From: Diabrotica undecimpunctata
Lineage: Eukaryota; Arthropoda; Insecta; Coleoptera; Chrysomelidae
NCBI RefSeq assembly: GCF_040954645.1
Contig: NC_092808.1
Location: 84,947,389 to 85,011,388 of the forward strand
Length of the DNA: 64,000 nucleotides
Reading direction: 5' to 3'
The notes under the pieces were generated by a model. The model ran no database searches. It was not told where the DNA came from and saw only the letters and a list, made by a program, of their open reading frames with translations. A program made the translations under genes and the position numbers. Each line of letters begins with the position of its first letter. Position 1 is the first letter of the stretch. Positions 47,091-58,504 of the stretch are shown one piece after another.

Positions 47091-47160
47091 ACAATCAGGC
47101 ATAGACGTGTTCAGTTGATTAGCGCGATTAGAGCCGGTTAGACGTACGAAGTGTATCAAG

Positions 47161-49188
47161 ATGGACGTTGATTTTAACACCGACTTGTTTATCGATGAAG
47201 TAGAAAAAAGACCAGCCATATGGAACTTGAATTCGAAGGAATATTCTAATAAAATACTGAAGAAACGGGCTTGGCAGTACCTAGTTTTGATTTTTTGCAA
47301 TGATGGTGACACTGAAGAGAAAAAAAAATTAAGTAAGAACAACATTTATTTATTTTTACTTTAAATATTATTATAAAAGTAATATTGTTTAGACCATACC
47401 ATCCTGCCAGTCTAGCCTTCCGTCATTTACAAAGTAATCTGTAAATGCAGTTCGAACTTTATTTGCATCTCGAATTGCGCGCCCAGTGTGTGATCTATTC
47501 ATATTTAACAATGGTGCGGCATGAACTGTATCCTCGTGTGTAATACCATCTTTAATTCTGATAAAGTTGTGCAAGACACAAATAGCTTTAACAACGTTTT
47601 CAGCAAAGTCAAGTTTAACGTCTATGGCTCGATGCAAAATTCGCCATTTGTTGCACATAATTCCAAACGTGCATTCAACATATATTCGAGCTAACGATAA
47701 ACGGTAATTATATATTTTTTTTGCGTGCAACAGCATTTTGTCACCATACGGATTCATTAAATTTTATATAATGGCAAAAGCTTCATTTGCCACTATATCA
47801 TGTAGTAACTCATTAGGGCAGTTATTTGTTATCGATTTGCGTTCAGGAATATTTAATGCCTTTTCAGTGAGTTTTTTGTATAAGCTACTTTTTTTAAAAA
47901 TTCCTGAGTCACTATCTTTACCATAAGCTCCAACCTCGAGCCCCTTTAAAGCAGTAATTAGCGTCACATAAAGCCATTAGCACCAATGAAAAAAAATGTT
48001 TAAAATTATACTACATAGATCCGGAGTTTGGAGGCTGAATTAATCAAATGTGCTTTTCGTCCAATGCTCCGATGCAGTTAGAAAAATAACCTTTTTGTTT
48101 AAATTCTTTAGCTATTTGTATCCATTTCTCTTTACTCGGCGCATTCATGACAACTGCTTTTAACTTATCCCATATCACCTTGCACACTTTTTGAACTGCA
48201 CCCGATAATGTAGACTTTTCAATTTAATAACCATACTGCAATTCAGCTAACGAACAACCACTTGACAGATACCTGCAATAGAATAAAAATTATTATCATT
48301 TCTATTTTAGGATCAACACTGCAGAAGAAATGGAAGAATTTACGTGATGTATATGTGAGAGATATGAAAAAAATTAAAACTTTAAAATCTAGTTCGACAG
48401 CAACATCGAAATCTACTTCGGCGTATTTTCAAACATTAACATTTTTGCAACCCACCGTACAAAAAAGAAAAAGTGACAGTAGTTTTCAAGTAGAGGATGA
48501 TAATAATAAGGACGGCGACGTTCCCGAATCAGCTGAAGGAAACAGTGACAGCAACTTCAGACCTCCGGGAGAATATCCACCTGCTACAAAGAAGTATAAA
48601 CTTCATCCAGCAAACGAACATTTTGCCAAAATATTAGAAAAGAGTATTAACCAAAGAAGACCTATAGAAAAAGAAGAAGACGATGAAGATAAACTATTTT
48701 GTCTATCATTACTTAAAGAACTAAAGAAAGTACCCGAGCACAACCGTTTAAGACTGTAGATTGAAATATATGATTTAATAGCACGAAACCAAGTACAAGC
48801 AAATACTCCGCAATTCCAGGAACGCCAGCCACTGTCTTCTAATGCATCTATATACGATATTTCGTATTCAACAAATCAGCCATCTAGTTCTTACAGTCAA
48901 CATAACGCAAATCCACAGGAACGCCACCCATTGACTAGAAACAATAGATTAGTTACACAACAGAATTCCGTGCGGCACTATGAGTATCAACCTCATTCTC
49001 AGTATGGATATACCACATATCCTCAAACAGAGACTACAAATTCACGATATACACCATCACCACTATCTAGTGCAGAAACTCAAGAACTTGATTTGTTTAA
49101 CAGCGATGAAAACAGTACAAGTGTAAAAATGTTTTTGATTTATAATAAAATAGTTTGCAGTATTCACTATATTAATACTTATATTTAA
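47161..49188 (+). pseudogene. Harbinger MADF-BESS (Myb-like) accessory protein, one nonsense mutation
   Basis: Exon 1 is 47161-47332 and exon 2 is 48311 onward, joined TTAA/gtaagaac...tctattttag/GATCA to give EEKKKLRSTLQKKWKNLRDVYVRDMKK, a textbook MADF domain. A low-complexity acidic linker and a BESS motif (DEDKLFCLSLLKELKKVP, about 48685-48735) follow. An in-frame TAG at 48757-48759 interrupts NRLRL-IEIYDLIARNQ, after which the same frame stays open to 49188 (Gln/Ser/Tyr-rich tail). In Harbinger elements this partner carries the transposase to the nucleus and to the terminal repeats. The intron houses transposase exon 2. Confidence 0.85.
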
Positions 49189-49505
49189 TTAAAAGCTTAC
49201 CTTAACGTAACAATGACTTTTTCTTTCGGCGATATGCAGTATCGTATAGCATTATCACTGCACTTTAAGTCGTTTTCAATAATGCTCATTAAACAGTCAA
49301 ATGACGTAACCGGCATCCTGAAATAGTTGAAAAACTTATCTTCATGTCTTCTCAGTTTTGGATATAAGGTAATATATAGACTCAAAGTGGTTCTGTCGCT
49401 TAAAATAGGATGCACCCAATATCTTCTTTCTCTTCGTCGACGTCGATGTTTCAACCTCCGATACAAAACCCATAAACAGATTGCCTCATCAACTTCCATT
49501 TTCAA
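47389..49505 (-). pseudogene. HARBI1-type transposase, two exons, mildly damaged
   Basis: Exon 1 is 49201-49505 (MKMEVDEAICLWVLYRR to ISPKEKVIVTLR), with donor gtaagctt. Exon 2 is 48272 to 47389, with acceptor ttctattgcag. The join gives VIVTLRYLSSGCSLAELQ, exactly as in HARBI1 proteins. Catalytic DDE: Asp in NCIGALDEKHI (normally GAIDGKHI), Asp in ALCDANYCF, Glu in ARIYVECTFGIMCNKW. Damage: stops near 48225, 48045 and 48015 and a frameshift near 47960. The C-terminus is intact to TAA at 47389. The intron contains the antisense MADF exon 2. Confidence 0.9.
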
Positions 49506-49639
49506 CGACTACGATACTACAATGCTGCGTTCTCGCAAACTCGGAATAAAAAAAAACGCGAGACGATCTGATACATCACCGCGCGTTAACGAGCTAGAAA
49601 CGTGCGTTAAGCGCGACCATGTGAACTTAGTCTAACGGT

Positions 49640-50155
49640 ATAGGGTTTTTCTGCCCTTACCTAATTATTTTATGAAGTATTCGAGGATATATGGAAATAT
49701 TCCTGTTCATCCAATTTAAATTTTTGCCACTGAGTACATAAGTTTTTGTTATTCTCGTTTATTTATTACATATTTATTTTTTGCATGACAAAAAGTATAA
49801 CTCAGATTCAAAAATATTTTTATTGTTTTAAATTACATTAATTGCTTAAAGTAATCATCATTATCAGTAGCTCGACAACCTTTTCTGGGTCCTGACTTGT
49901 TCTAGGATTTTCCGCCATTCTGTTCTGTTCCTTGCTTTGTTTTCCAGTTGGTAATCTTAAAGTAATGACTCACCTAATAAAACAAACATTTATTTCCCCA
50001 TGACCATTGGACGTCTTTGGGGTTGGTCAGAATACAAAACATTTTTTTTTTCGTTACAAATAACAATAATTAACAAAAAATATCATTTTTAAGTTATCAC
50101 TAATGTAGTTTTGAAGCTATTTGCTTTTGGCATCTTAATGCAATTACAATTTTTA
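49640..50155. other. Nothing recognised
   Basis: AT-rich spacer between Harbinger and Penelope tails. Confidence 0.3.
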
Positions 50156-50159
50156 TTAG

Positions 50160-51115
50160 GAATAAGCCATAATCTTATCTTAAAATAAGTTTATTTTTGA
50201 CGTTTCAATGTTAAACATGAAAAAGAAAACGTAAACATTAATACCATTAATGTTAGAATAAGTGAACATCACTCTTATATTAAAAATAGAGAATTTGATA
50301 GCTCTTAAATATGTAAACACACAAGGGAAAATGAATATAGGATTCAATGGAACGATTCAAGTATAGTCCTAAAAGAAACAGATGGTAAAGAGAAAAATCA
50401 AAGAAGCGGCTCTAATTATGCTACACGAGACCAATTGCGTCGTAAATTTCTCGACAGAAAGCAGTAAGATCTGGTTACCTATATTAAAGGAGGAAATCAA
50501 TCAAAAGGAAACACCACTATTAGTAAGTCAACAACATATCGAGGATACATGTTTTTAAATAACATACATAAAAAATCAGAATTTGGTGTTTATTGACAGT
50601 AACCTAAATGTAAGACCAAATACTTACCGTATTATGAGGGATAGTATTATGAGGTTTTTTCCTGGTTTTATTCCTCATGATTTACTATAGAATCACTAAG
50701 AGGAGAATTTCACTATCAGATGACATGTGGTTGTCTTGTTAAAGACGAATCACATGCCAAGATTGTTCTGACGGGTATTCTTAAGTTGACGTTGATTTCA
50801 TTTAATCTAATGAACTATCTTACAATAAAGTGGTCCCAGGAGCGCAACTCAACAATATTGGCAATATCATTTTAAAATGGTCTACTTTAAAATGTATAAT
50901 ATATGTCTGAATTGTCAATATGAATGAGTCAGATAAAATTTAATTATTAGAAGAATTTTTAACCAAGTAATACAAAACAAAAATTTGTTTAATTTATTTG
51001 TTTTGTATTTTGAGACCGATTTCCGAAATGGAAATCGAAACGTCAAAAATTAACTTATTTTAAATTTAAATTGTGGTTTATCCTTAATAAAAATAGTAAT
51101 TGCATCAGTATTGTA
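50160..51115. mobile_element. Penelope-like element tail, inverted ends
   Basis: 50160-50222 is, in reverse complement, the terminal stretch aacgtcaaaa...ttattttaa...ggcttattcc that also ends the plus copy at 51030-51090. 50385-50520 encodes KEKIKEAALIMLHETNC- and WLPILKEEINQKETPLL-type tails of the Penelope protein in broken frames. 50540-51090 is the long 3' non-coding tail (same as 41420-41510 at its start). So this is a 3' end flanked by an inverted partial terminus. Confidence 0.65.
51008..51048 (+). ncRNA. Hammerhead-derived hairpin, core lost
   Basis: Stem I TTTT/AAAA, stem II GATTTCC-GAAAT-GGAAATC (51018-51036), GAAA, palindrome ACGT, C (GUC). The CUGANGA box is replaced by GAGACC, so it cannot be catalytic as read. 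Kept because stem II is long and perfect and the position (Penelope 3' tail) matches the active-looking copies. Confidence 0.4.
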
Positions 51116-51365
51116 AATATATTATGAAGCGATCGATTAAATGAGATAATTTTAATATTCCATACTTGGGATATGATTACTTCAGACACAAGAAGACGTA
51201 ATAATGGGAGTATTAAGTATAAATCGATTTAATAAAGAGAAAAAGATCACTCATTAATTGATAAATATAAATCATATTTCAAAAAATTAGAATAAACTTT
51301 TATATATTAGCATGGTATGAAGCTAATGGGTATATTCCAACAAAAGAATATATCTATACTTCCAT
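51116..51365. other. Nothing recognised
   Basis: AT-rich spacer. Confidence 0.25.
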
Positions 51366-51369
51366 CATC

Positions 51370-51800
51370 CCTTGCGTTTCCAACTAGTTCCCTTTAGCCC
51401 AGATCTCTCATAAGTTCCAACAATTCTTCCCTTTTCCGTTTACTTTTTCCGAACCACTTTATTTTGTATTCACGTAGTACCGAGCATCGCACCTTTAAAT
51501 GCAGAATGCAGAATAACTTTCAACTCCCTCTCATTACATAAAGCACATATTTTCCCATTATCAACCTTTCCAAGTCTATCATTGAGGTACAATACATCAC
51601 CACATCTTATCTTAAATATCCACCTTATATCATTAAAATTACTCATATAACCCAAGTCAATTCCAATTAAATCTATAATTATTGCAGAAATTTGATTCAG
51701 TAACTCTCTCCAATGCTCTTTCAAGTCCTCAAACAAAGCATAAGTACAAAAAGTACGTGACAAAAGATTATAAAAATTGTAAAAGCTGGTGTTTATTTGA
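51370..51800 (-). pseudogene. LINE C-terminal fragment
   Basis: IDLIGIDLGYMSNFNDIRWIFKIRCGDVLYLNDRL then DNGKICALCNERELKVILHSAF (C..CN..E...H, end of a LINE ORF2 knuckle with its last Cys lost). LVGTYERSGLKG-like sequence follows past the stop. Clade uncertain. Confidence 0.55.
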
Positions 51801-52195
51801 CATAAGCTATCTACAGTAAAGTTATTTTAGAGGTTGTGCGTTTAAATAAGGGACAAAGAATAAATATTTTGATTGTAGTTTATTGTAAACATTTTTGCCA
51901 ATGTGGAGAGATTCTTAGTAAATCCGTTTTCCGTTCCTTCCCCTTCGCGGGGTGGTTTTAGGAGGAAGCTGGAAGTAGATGTGTTAAACTTTTTTGCATG
52001 TTTTTTGGGGTCCCAAAATTGACATTCTCAGCAAAATTCATCCAATTCCAATTCCACCAAAAATCATCAAAATCATTCCAATTCGTTACAAGGGAAATAA
52101 TATTAAGATCCTGCGCTATAGATATATAAGAACGTTTAATTTGTAATTAGTATAAAAATAGATAATTAAAATTCAATTACATCTATTTTTTTTCA
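51801..52195. other. Nothing recognised
   Basis: No supported feature. Confidence 0.25.
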
Positions 52196-52199
52196 AAGA

Positions 52200-53140
52200 A
52201 ATATACGAGAAGTAATAAATAAACAATGAAATAGAAATAGGAAATGAAGGAACATGGAAGAAATACTTTGAAGAAATATATATGCTAAACATGAAATAAC
52301 ACAAGTCTAGAAGTAAATATTAGAGAAATTGCAATGGAAGAAATTGGAAACACACTAAAACTTCTAAAAAATAGCAAAACCACAGGAATCGCCAATATAC
52401 TCACTGACCTAATAGAAGCAAATACTGAACAATTAATAGAAATGTTACATAAACTTTTTGAACAAGATGTGGACTGTCGAAGATTTCCCAGAGCAATGGA
52501 GGGAGGGCTAGGTAATAAAAATATCGAAAAGAGGAGATCTGAGTAGATGCAATAATTGGCGTGTAATAACACTACTAATCGTCACATCCAAAATGTTGAC
52601 AAAATTATATTGGAAAGGTTAAAGCCAGAACTGACATTGACCAAATTTGCACTGTTAGAATTATCTTGGAACTGACTAAAATAAAGGTGTAGATGTAAGT
52701 TTTATCGACTGCAAGGGCCTTTGACCGTGAAAATCGGGTACAGATGTGGAAAATCTTAAGACTATACGGGGTTCAAAAAAAACAAAAAAAATCATTATGA
52801 TAATCAAACATTTCTATGAAGGATACAAAGCCAAACTGGAACACCCAGGTGAAATAACAAACGAAATAGCCATAGAAAGTAAAGTCAAACAGGGGTGACA
52901 GTCGGACAGTCGGACTCCGAATAAATACAAAGAAAATCAAAATCTTAAAAAATAATAAACGCCCAAATAATAAAATATTGATAAAGGGTAAGAACGTAGA
53001 AACAGACAAGTTTACATATTTGATATCAATGATGGAAAAGATGGAGAATGTAAAAGGGATATACGGACGAGAATAATAATGGCTCAACATTCATCCAATA
53101 CTTTAAGCAAAATCTGGTAAGCAAGTGAAATATCGTAATC
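52200..53140 (+). pseudogene. LINE RT fragment (RTE-like), decayed
   Basis: EIGNTLKLLKNSKTTGIANILTDLIEANTEQLIEMLHKLFEQ (52334-52465) is the RT block preceding the catalytic core (K..K..G.D.I..E). Later frames give MWKILRLYG and YEGYKAKLEHPGEITNEIAIESKVKQG (52740-52895). KGKNVETDKFTYL follows the missing YADD (52980-53030). Several shifts and deletions. Confidence 0.75.
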
Positions 53141-53195
53141 AACAAAAGTTAACCAAGACCAAGAAATAGTACTTCACAAGGAGGGAGGACATTAG

Positions 53196-53221
53196 AGAGA
53201 AAGAGAGAGAGAGAGAGAGAA
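53196..53221. repeat. (GA)n microsatellite
   Basis: Short run of GA/GAGAAA inside LINE debris. Confidence 0.85.
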
Positions 53222-53459
53222 ATTTGTTTTTTATCTTTGCACTAATACAACGTATTTTTTAGTTATATTCTCAGTTGAAGGTGTAAAAAACGGTTTAGGG
53301 AAATACTATTGAAACTTATTATATTAAATAAACACTCCTTGTGACATTGGACACAAAAGAAGCGAATGCAACACCGATTAACTGAGATATTGAAACAAAA
53401 AAAACAAAAATGCTAATCAAAATAAAATGAAAAATCAACAGGTAATGCTAAAAAAAAAC

Positions 53460-55440
53460 GAGATCAATATTTTCATGGGAGATTTATTGCAAAGATTGGT
53501 GAAAAAGAACAGAAAAATATTATAGAAAAATATGATCTAGGATTATAAAATTAAAGAGGATATATGTTGGTATCTTTTTTATAGATAATCAACTACTAAT
53601 AACAAACACAATGTTCAACTTCAACAAGAGAAATTAGAAATAAGAATAAAAACGAATACAAGAGGATCCACATAGTAATCAGGAAGAAGATAAGACATGC
53701 AAAAACACAATTTTATAATAAAGTATGTAATGAAATCACAACAATATGAAAAGGAACACGATACATACATTTCATCTGCACAAGAAATTAAAGTCTATCC
53801 CAAAGTTTAGAAGACAAAAACGGACACAGAATATTAAATATCAATGAACAGTTAAAAGAATGGAGAAACTGTATTTCTGAATTATTTGAAGATGAAAGAG
53901 TAGAACACTATACACCGATTGCTATAACAGGTCCATCTATAACATCAGCAATACAAAAGGAAAAAAATGGAAAAGCACTTAACCCCGATGAAGTAAGTGC
54001 TGAAATACTAAAGTTTTTGGGAGATAATCGAATTAAAACACTATGTGGTCTCTTTCACAGAATTTATGACAGTGGAATATTACCAACTGATTGGCTTAAG
54101 TCGACATTGGTCACAATACCAAAGAAACATCGTGCACATACATGTTGTGATTATCGGACAATAAGTCTGATGAGTCACGTTTTGAAGTACATTCTGCGAT
54201 TAATACATAGCAGAATATACACGATATTAGAGGACAGAATTAGCAATACTCAATTCAAATTAAGGAGTGGCTTGTGTACGAGAGAAGCGTTGTTCAGTAT
54301 CCAAGTTCTGATCCAGAAATGCAGAGACATAAATCAAAATGTATACATCTGTGCAATCGATTTTGAAAAAGCTTTCGACCACAATGCTAGAACTATTGAA
54401 AATAGCTGGATTGGACGATAAAGATTTACGAATAAATACAAATCTATACTGGCATCAAGGATCAAGACTACAAGTTGAACAACAACTATCGAATGAAATA
54501 AATATAAAAAGAGAAGTAAGACAAAACTTTATACTATCGCTTTTACTCTTTAACTTGTATTCAGAAGAAATATTTAAGAAAGCCCTAAAGAAGACAACAG
54601 AATGTATTATTGCTAATAGTGTAACTGTAAACAATATTAGACCTGCCGACGATACCTTAGTTCTGGCTAATTGCGCAGAAGACCTTTAAAATCTAATGAA
54701 CAAAATAAAACAAAGATGTAATCAGTATAGATTAAAATTCAACGTTAAGAAAATTAAATGTATGATAGTTAGCAAACAAAACTATATCCAGGATGATGGT
54801 ATAAAAGACGGAGATGCCGAACTGGACAGAGTAGAGAAACGTGTATCTCGGCAGTAATATCAATGTCAGCTGTGAACCAACCGGAGAAATCAAATACCGT
54901 ACAAAACAAGCCCGAGGCACTTTTGTAAAAATTAGAAATGTACTCTGCAGCCACGATCTAAGCATTGACCTTTACGTTCGAATGGCACACTGCTATATTT
55001 TTCCAGTGCTATTGTATGGAGTGGAAGCATGTACCATAAGTGAGGCGATGCTTAAATGCTTGAAAGCCTTTTAAATGTGGTTATATAGACGACTAATGCG
55101 AATAAGCTGTATCTACACAGCTGGAAATGAGGAGGTCCTTAGACGCCTGAACCAAACAATACAACTGGTCAATATAATAAAGAGACGCAAGCTGGAATAC
55201 TTTGGTCACATTATGAGATATCCTGAAAAATATAAACTTATACAACTGATTATTGATGGAAATATCCAAGGTAAACGTGGTCCTGATAGAGAAAAATAAG
55301 TCAATAATAAAAAAAAGACAATAGTACGGAAAATCGTCTACATCATCATTAGAGCTGCTGTCAATAAACTCACGACAGCGAATATGTTAGCCAAAATGAT
55401 ATCCAACTATCGATAACGGCCATGGAACTAGAAGAAGAAA
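53460..55440 (+). pseudogene. RTE-like LINE, endonuclease end to C-terminus, decayed
   Basis: Starts with NIFMGDL (GDFNAK endonuclease block, 53465-53490). The RT follows: KALNPDEVSAEILKFL (53970-54020), GILPTDWLKSTLVTIPKK (54080-54125), CDYRTISLMSHVLK (54150-54190) and NTQFKLRSGLCTREALFSIQVL (54247-54310). NVYICAIDFEKAFD (catalytic Asp, 54337-54380), RQNFILSLLLFNLYSEEIF (54517-54575) and IRPADDTLVLA (YADD altered to PADD, 54637-54670) come next. C-terminal GVEACTISEAM, EVLRRLNQTIQLVNIIKRRKLEYFGHIMRYPEKY complete it. About five frame changes. Same family as 23395-24725 and 63280-64000. Confidence 0.85.
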
Positions 55441-56045
55441 AAAAAAATGATTTAAGTCATTCTTTTATAAACAGAGAATGTAAAGTTGCTTGAATCTATA
55501 GTCCGTCGTAATGAATTTTTGGTTGATCACTCCGAAGTTTTAAATAATACTAGGTTGTTTAAAGGAAACCTATTCATGAATTCTAATATTAGGTAGTACT
55601 AATGGAACACATATTTTTTAATTTCAATATATTTTAAAATTGAATTGCCAACTAGGTATATCTATATTGATTCCTTTCAATTATAGTATTTCTTCAGTTG
55701 CCTTCTAACCGCAATAATTCAGCTGCCTCCTAACGATATTTTTTTCTGTCAATTGATAATTCTTATTGTGTAAAGAAATAATCACTATAATTACTAATTT
55801 GGTTAAAATTAAAATTATATTTTTTCTAGCTACATCCTTTTTTTCAGGTCAAACACATTCAATGGGAGTCAGATATGGATGATCTGCAATATGTCATAAC
55901 TTTTTTCTCTAAAATATATTTTTTTAAATAAAAATATTCATAAATTTGACGAATTTGTATGCACAGTGCAAATTCATAAACCACACATTAATTGTATTGC
56001 TCAAGAATTCTGGCTTAGACCCTCAATCTAGATTCTTTGGTTAAT
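55441..56045. other. Nothing recognised
   Basis: AT-rich spacer. Confidence 0.3.
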
Positions 56046-56049
56046 ATTA

Positions 56050-57470
56050 ACGGATATACAATTATGTTGGAGGCGGAGTATGCATCTATTTATTTACTTT
56101 CACACTTTCATAATTAACATTAAACTATTCCATATTCTCGGATTAGATGCTATTCACTTATCTTTTACTAAACATTCTTTTTACCTTCATTTAGTAATGC
56201 ACATATCGTCCTTCTCGTCGTATCGTCCTTCATTTATCGTAACATCCTATTTCAAAAACTTAAAGAACTATCATCTTTTGAAAATAATATCATTACTGGA
56301 GATTTTAATTTCTCATAGATCACCTGGCCCACGGATTCAATACATGATTCTGAAAACGCTCACAATTTTTCTAAAAACTTTGTATCAAATTCAAAGCTTG
56401 TAAAGCTTATTACAGAACCTTCTATATTTAGAATAACGACTAACGTTCTACTTTAGATTTCGTTAATGACGAACAGCTAATATTATATTTGAAAATAAGC
56501 TCTCCATAAGGAAAGTTAGATCATGCAGTCATAACTGCATACATTTAGTTCAACTAACTACTATCCTGTAAAAACAGTAATACAACAAATTAACTGCACT
56601 TGACATATCTAGCGAAAATTTAAACAAACCGGGCACCTCAGTGATTTCCATAAGTACAGTAGATTTTCAAACATTTTTCAAATATCTCTAAAAACTTGAC
56701 AAACATTTGAAGTAACTGTTATTGAAAATAATAACAGTAAAAAGTTTACAAATACATACGAACATCCTTAACGTCTAAGATATAACATTCTTCTACGTTC
56801 AATAGCCGACCACCCTTATGATCTTCTGAAAAAGAGTCTTGTGAAACTCTCTTTAGCATTTGCACAAGTTTTTATTTAAGAATCTAATGCTGATAATCTA
56901 CTTCCAATTAAGTGTAATTGTGACTAAGTCATCCCTAAAAATTTTATTCACAGCAGATCATGTCAAACAGTACGAAGGACTAAGTGTTGTTAGTTAAACT
57001 AAGTCTTAGTTTAGATGCTTTCCCACCAAAACTATTAAAAATATGCGCAGGCACGCTTTCAATACTTTTAATGTTAATTATGCATATATATTTTACTCGG
57101 CATTCCTTATTTCCTATAAAAAATAGTTGGGGATTAGCATATGTCGGCCCCATTAAAAAAAAGCAACAAACTCGACATCAACAATTATGGTCCAGTTAAC
57201 CTGAAGTTAGTAGAGAAAATTTCTTCTCCAGTAACATGTTATTCCTACACAACAAAATAGATTTGTCATTATTCCACTTAAACCAATCTCCCACATTGTG
57301 GTTATAAGTTCGTTTAGTTTGTAGCTCATATGTTTATTTAGACTTTTCTAGAGTCTTCCTTATAGGGATGAATGAAAGTGGAGTATGACAAGGCTCTATC
57401 CGTGATCAAGTTTAGCTAAGTTTAGTTTGAACTAAGTTTAGGAAGACTAAAACCTTCTTCTATCAGTTTC
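56050..57470 (+). pseudogene. CR1/jockey-like LINE, endonuclease and start of RT, decayed
   Basis: GGGVCIYLF (56068) and YRPS with NNIITGDFNFS (56285-56315) are APE endonuclease blocks. After a gap, LDAFPPKLLKICAGTLSILL...FPIKNSWGLAYVGPIKKK (57010-57160) and NNYGPVNLKLVEKI (57175-57220) are the first RT blocks (P..WK.A.V.P..K..., YRPIS). The catalytic RT blocks are missing. Clade call is tentative. Confidence 0.65.
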
Positions 57471-58500
57471 CAAGGAAAATTTTGGGCTTATTTTATTTTA
57501 GAATATTGTTTTTAATTGTTAACGAAGCGTTTATGACAGGGTGGGCGCTCATTTGTATATTGAGAATTTAATCTAGCAAAAATTTGTGGAATAAATAACA
57601 TTGTTACTTTCTTTGTACACGTTGCAGCCCGACACATATTTTCTTTTTTCTTTACTTCACGAAACATTTCTTTATTAGGAATTTCCCACTATCATTCTGG
57701 TTTAAATCATGTTACAATACCTACTACACATTATTTCTCTTCAATTAATTTACATTACACCTTCTATAAATTACTCTATCTACTTACAGCGATTATAGTT
57801 CTCAGAAATTATTTTTTAATTTTTATTAATTTTTCTGATAATATTTAAATTTTTTCCGAAAATTTCTTTCTTGTAGATCAGCTAATAGATAGATAGATAG
57901 ATGTAGATGTAGAAGTTTTCTATATATACCCAATTTAAAATTTACATTTTGAAACTTTTTGAGGTAACGACAAACTTTTTAAATAAATCTGCGGGGTATT
58001 ATAAATAATTATCCTTTCAAATAAAGTTGACAAAAATATTTGTATACATGACGAGGTCAGAACTGTTTCATCTCTTTGTTAAAATTCTGTTCTAACAGCG
58101 TGCGCATTTTAGTTCGTTTATGTGTGTCCAATCTTTCCGGGTATTTCAACAAAAACTGCTTATCGACGGCACGCTTATCCCATGAACGAATTATTTTTGA
58201 AAAGAATGCAGCTATTGTTAAATATTGTGACAGAAGTTAGGCCATAAACTTGACATAAAGGAAAGAATTTAAGTTCTATTAACGTTGTCTTTGCATCTTT
58301 ACAGTCAATCATTCGTTTCACTCTTCTAAAATAGTTATTGTATAAACAATAAATAAGGCCAAGGCCATGAAATGAATACACTCATAAGAAAAGATTTTGA
58401 AAAGTTTATTCCATGTAAAATGCACTTCTCTGTCCTATATCTGAAGAATCGGTATTATGAATTGCTATTTGGTCTAGGATGAATATATTTTACAAATATT
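57471..58500. other. Nothing recognised
   Basis: AT-rich. A short (GATA)n run (agatagatagatag) lies at 57888-57903. No coding match. Confidence 0.35.
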
Positions 58501-58504
58501 TATT

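Larger units (their letters stand above)
46904..49632. mobile_element. PIF/Harbinger DNA transposon, almost complete
   Basis: 2.73 kb bounded by TAA on both sides (46901-46903 and 49633-49635), the usual 3-bp target duplication. The ends are imperfect inverted repeats: left ...CTAAGTTCAGATGATCGCGC against right (reverse complement) ...CTAAGTTCACATGGTCGCGC. It encodes both expected proteins, a HARBI1-type transposase (minus) and a MADF-BESS accessory protein (plus). GCGCG-rich subterminal regions lie at both ends. A few nonsense and frameshift lesions make this copy non-autonomous. Confidence 0.9.

Noticed and set aside
56080..56403. 107-codon plus-strand frame starting MHLFIYFHTF
   Set aside because: Wrong frame over the decayed LINE endonuclease, whose GGGVCIYL and GDFN blocks lie in other frames.
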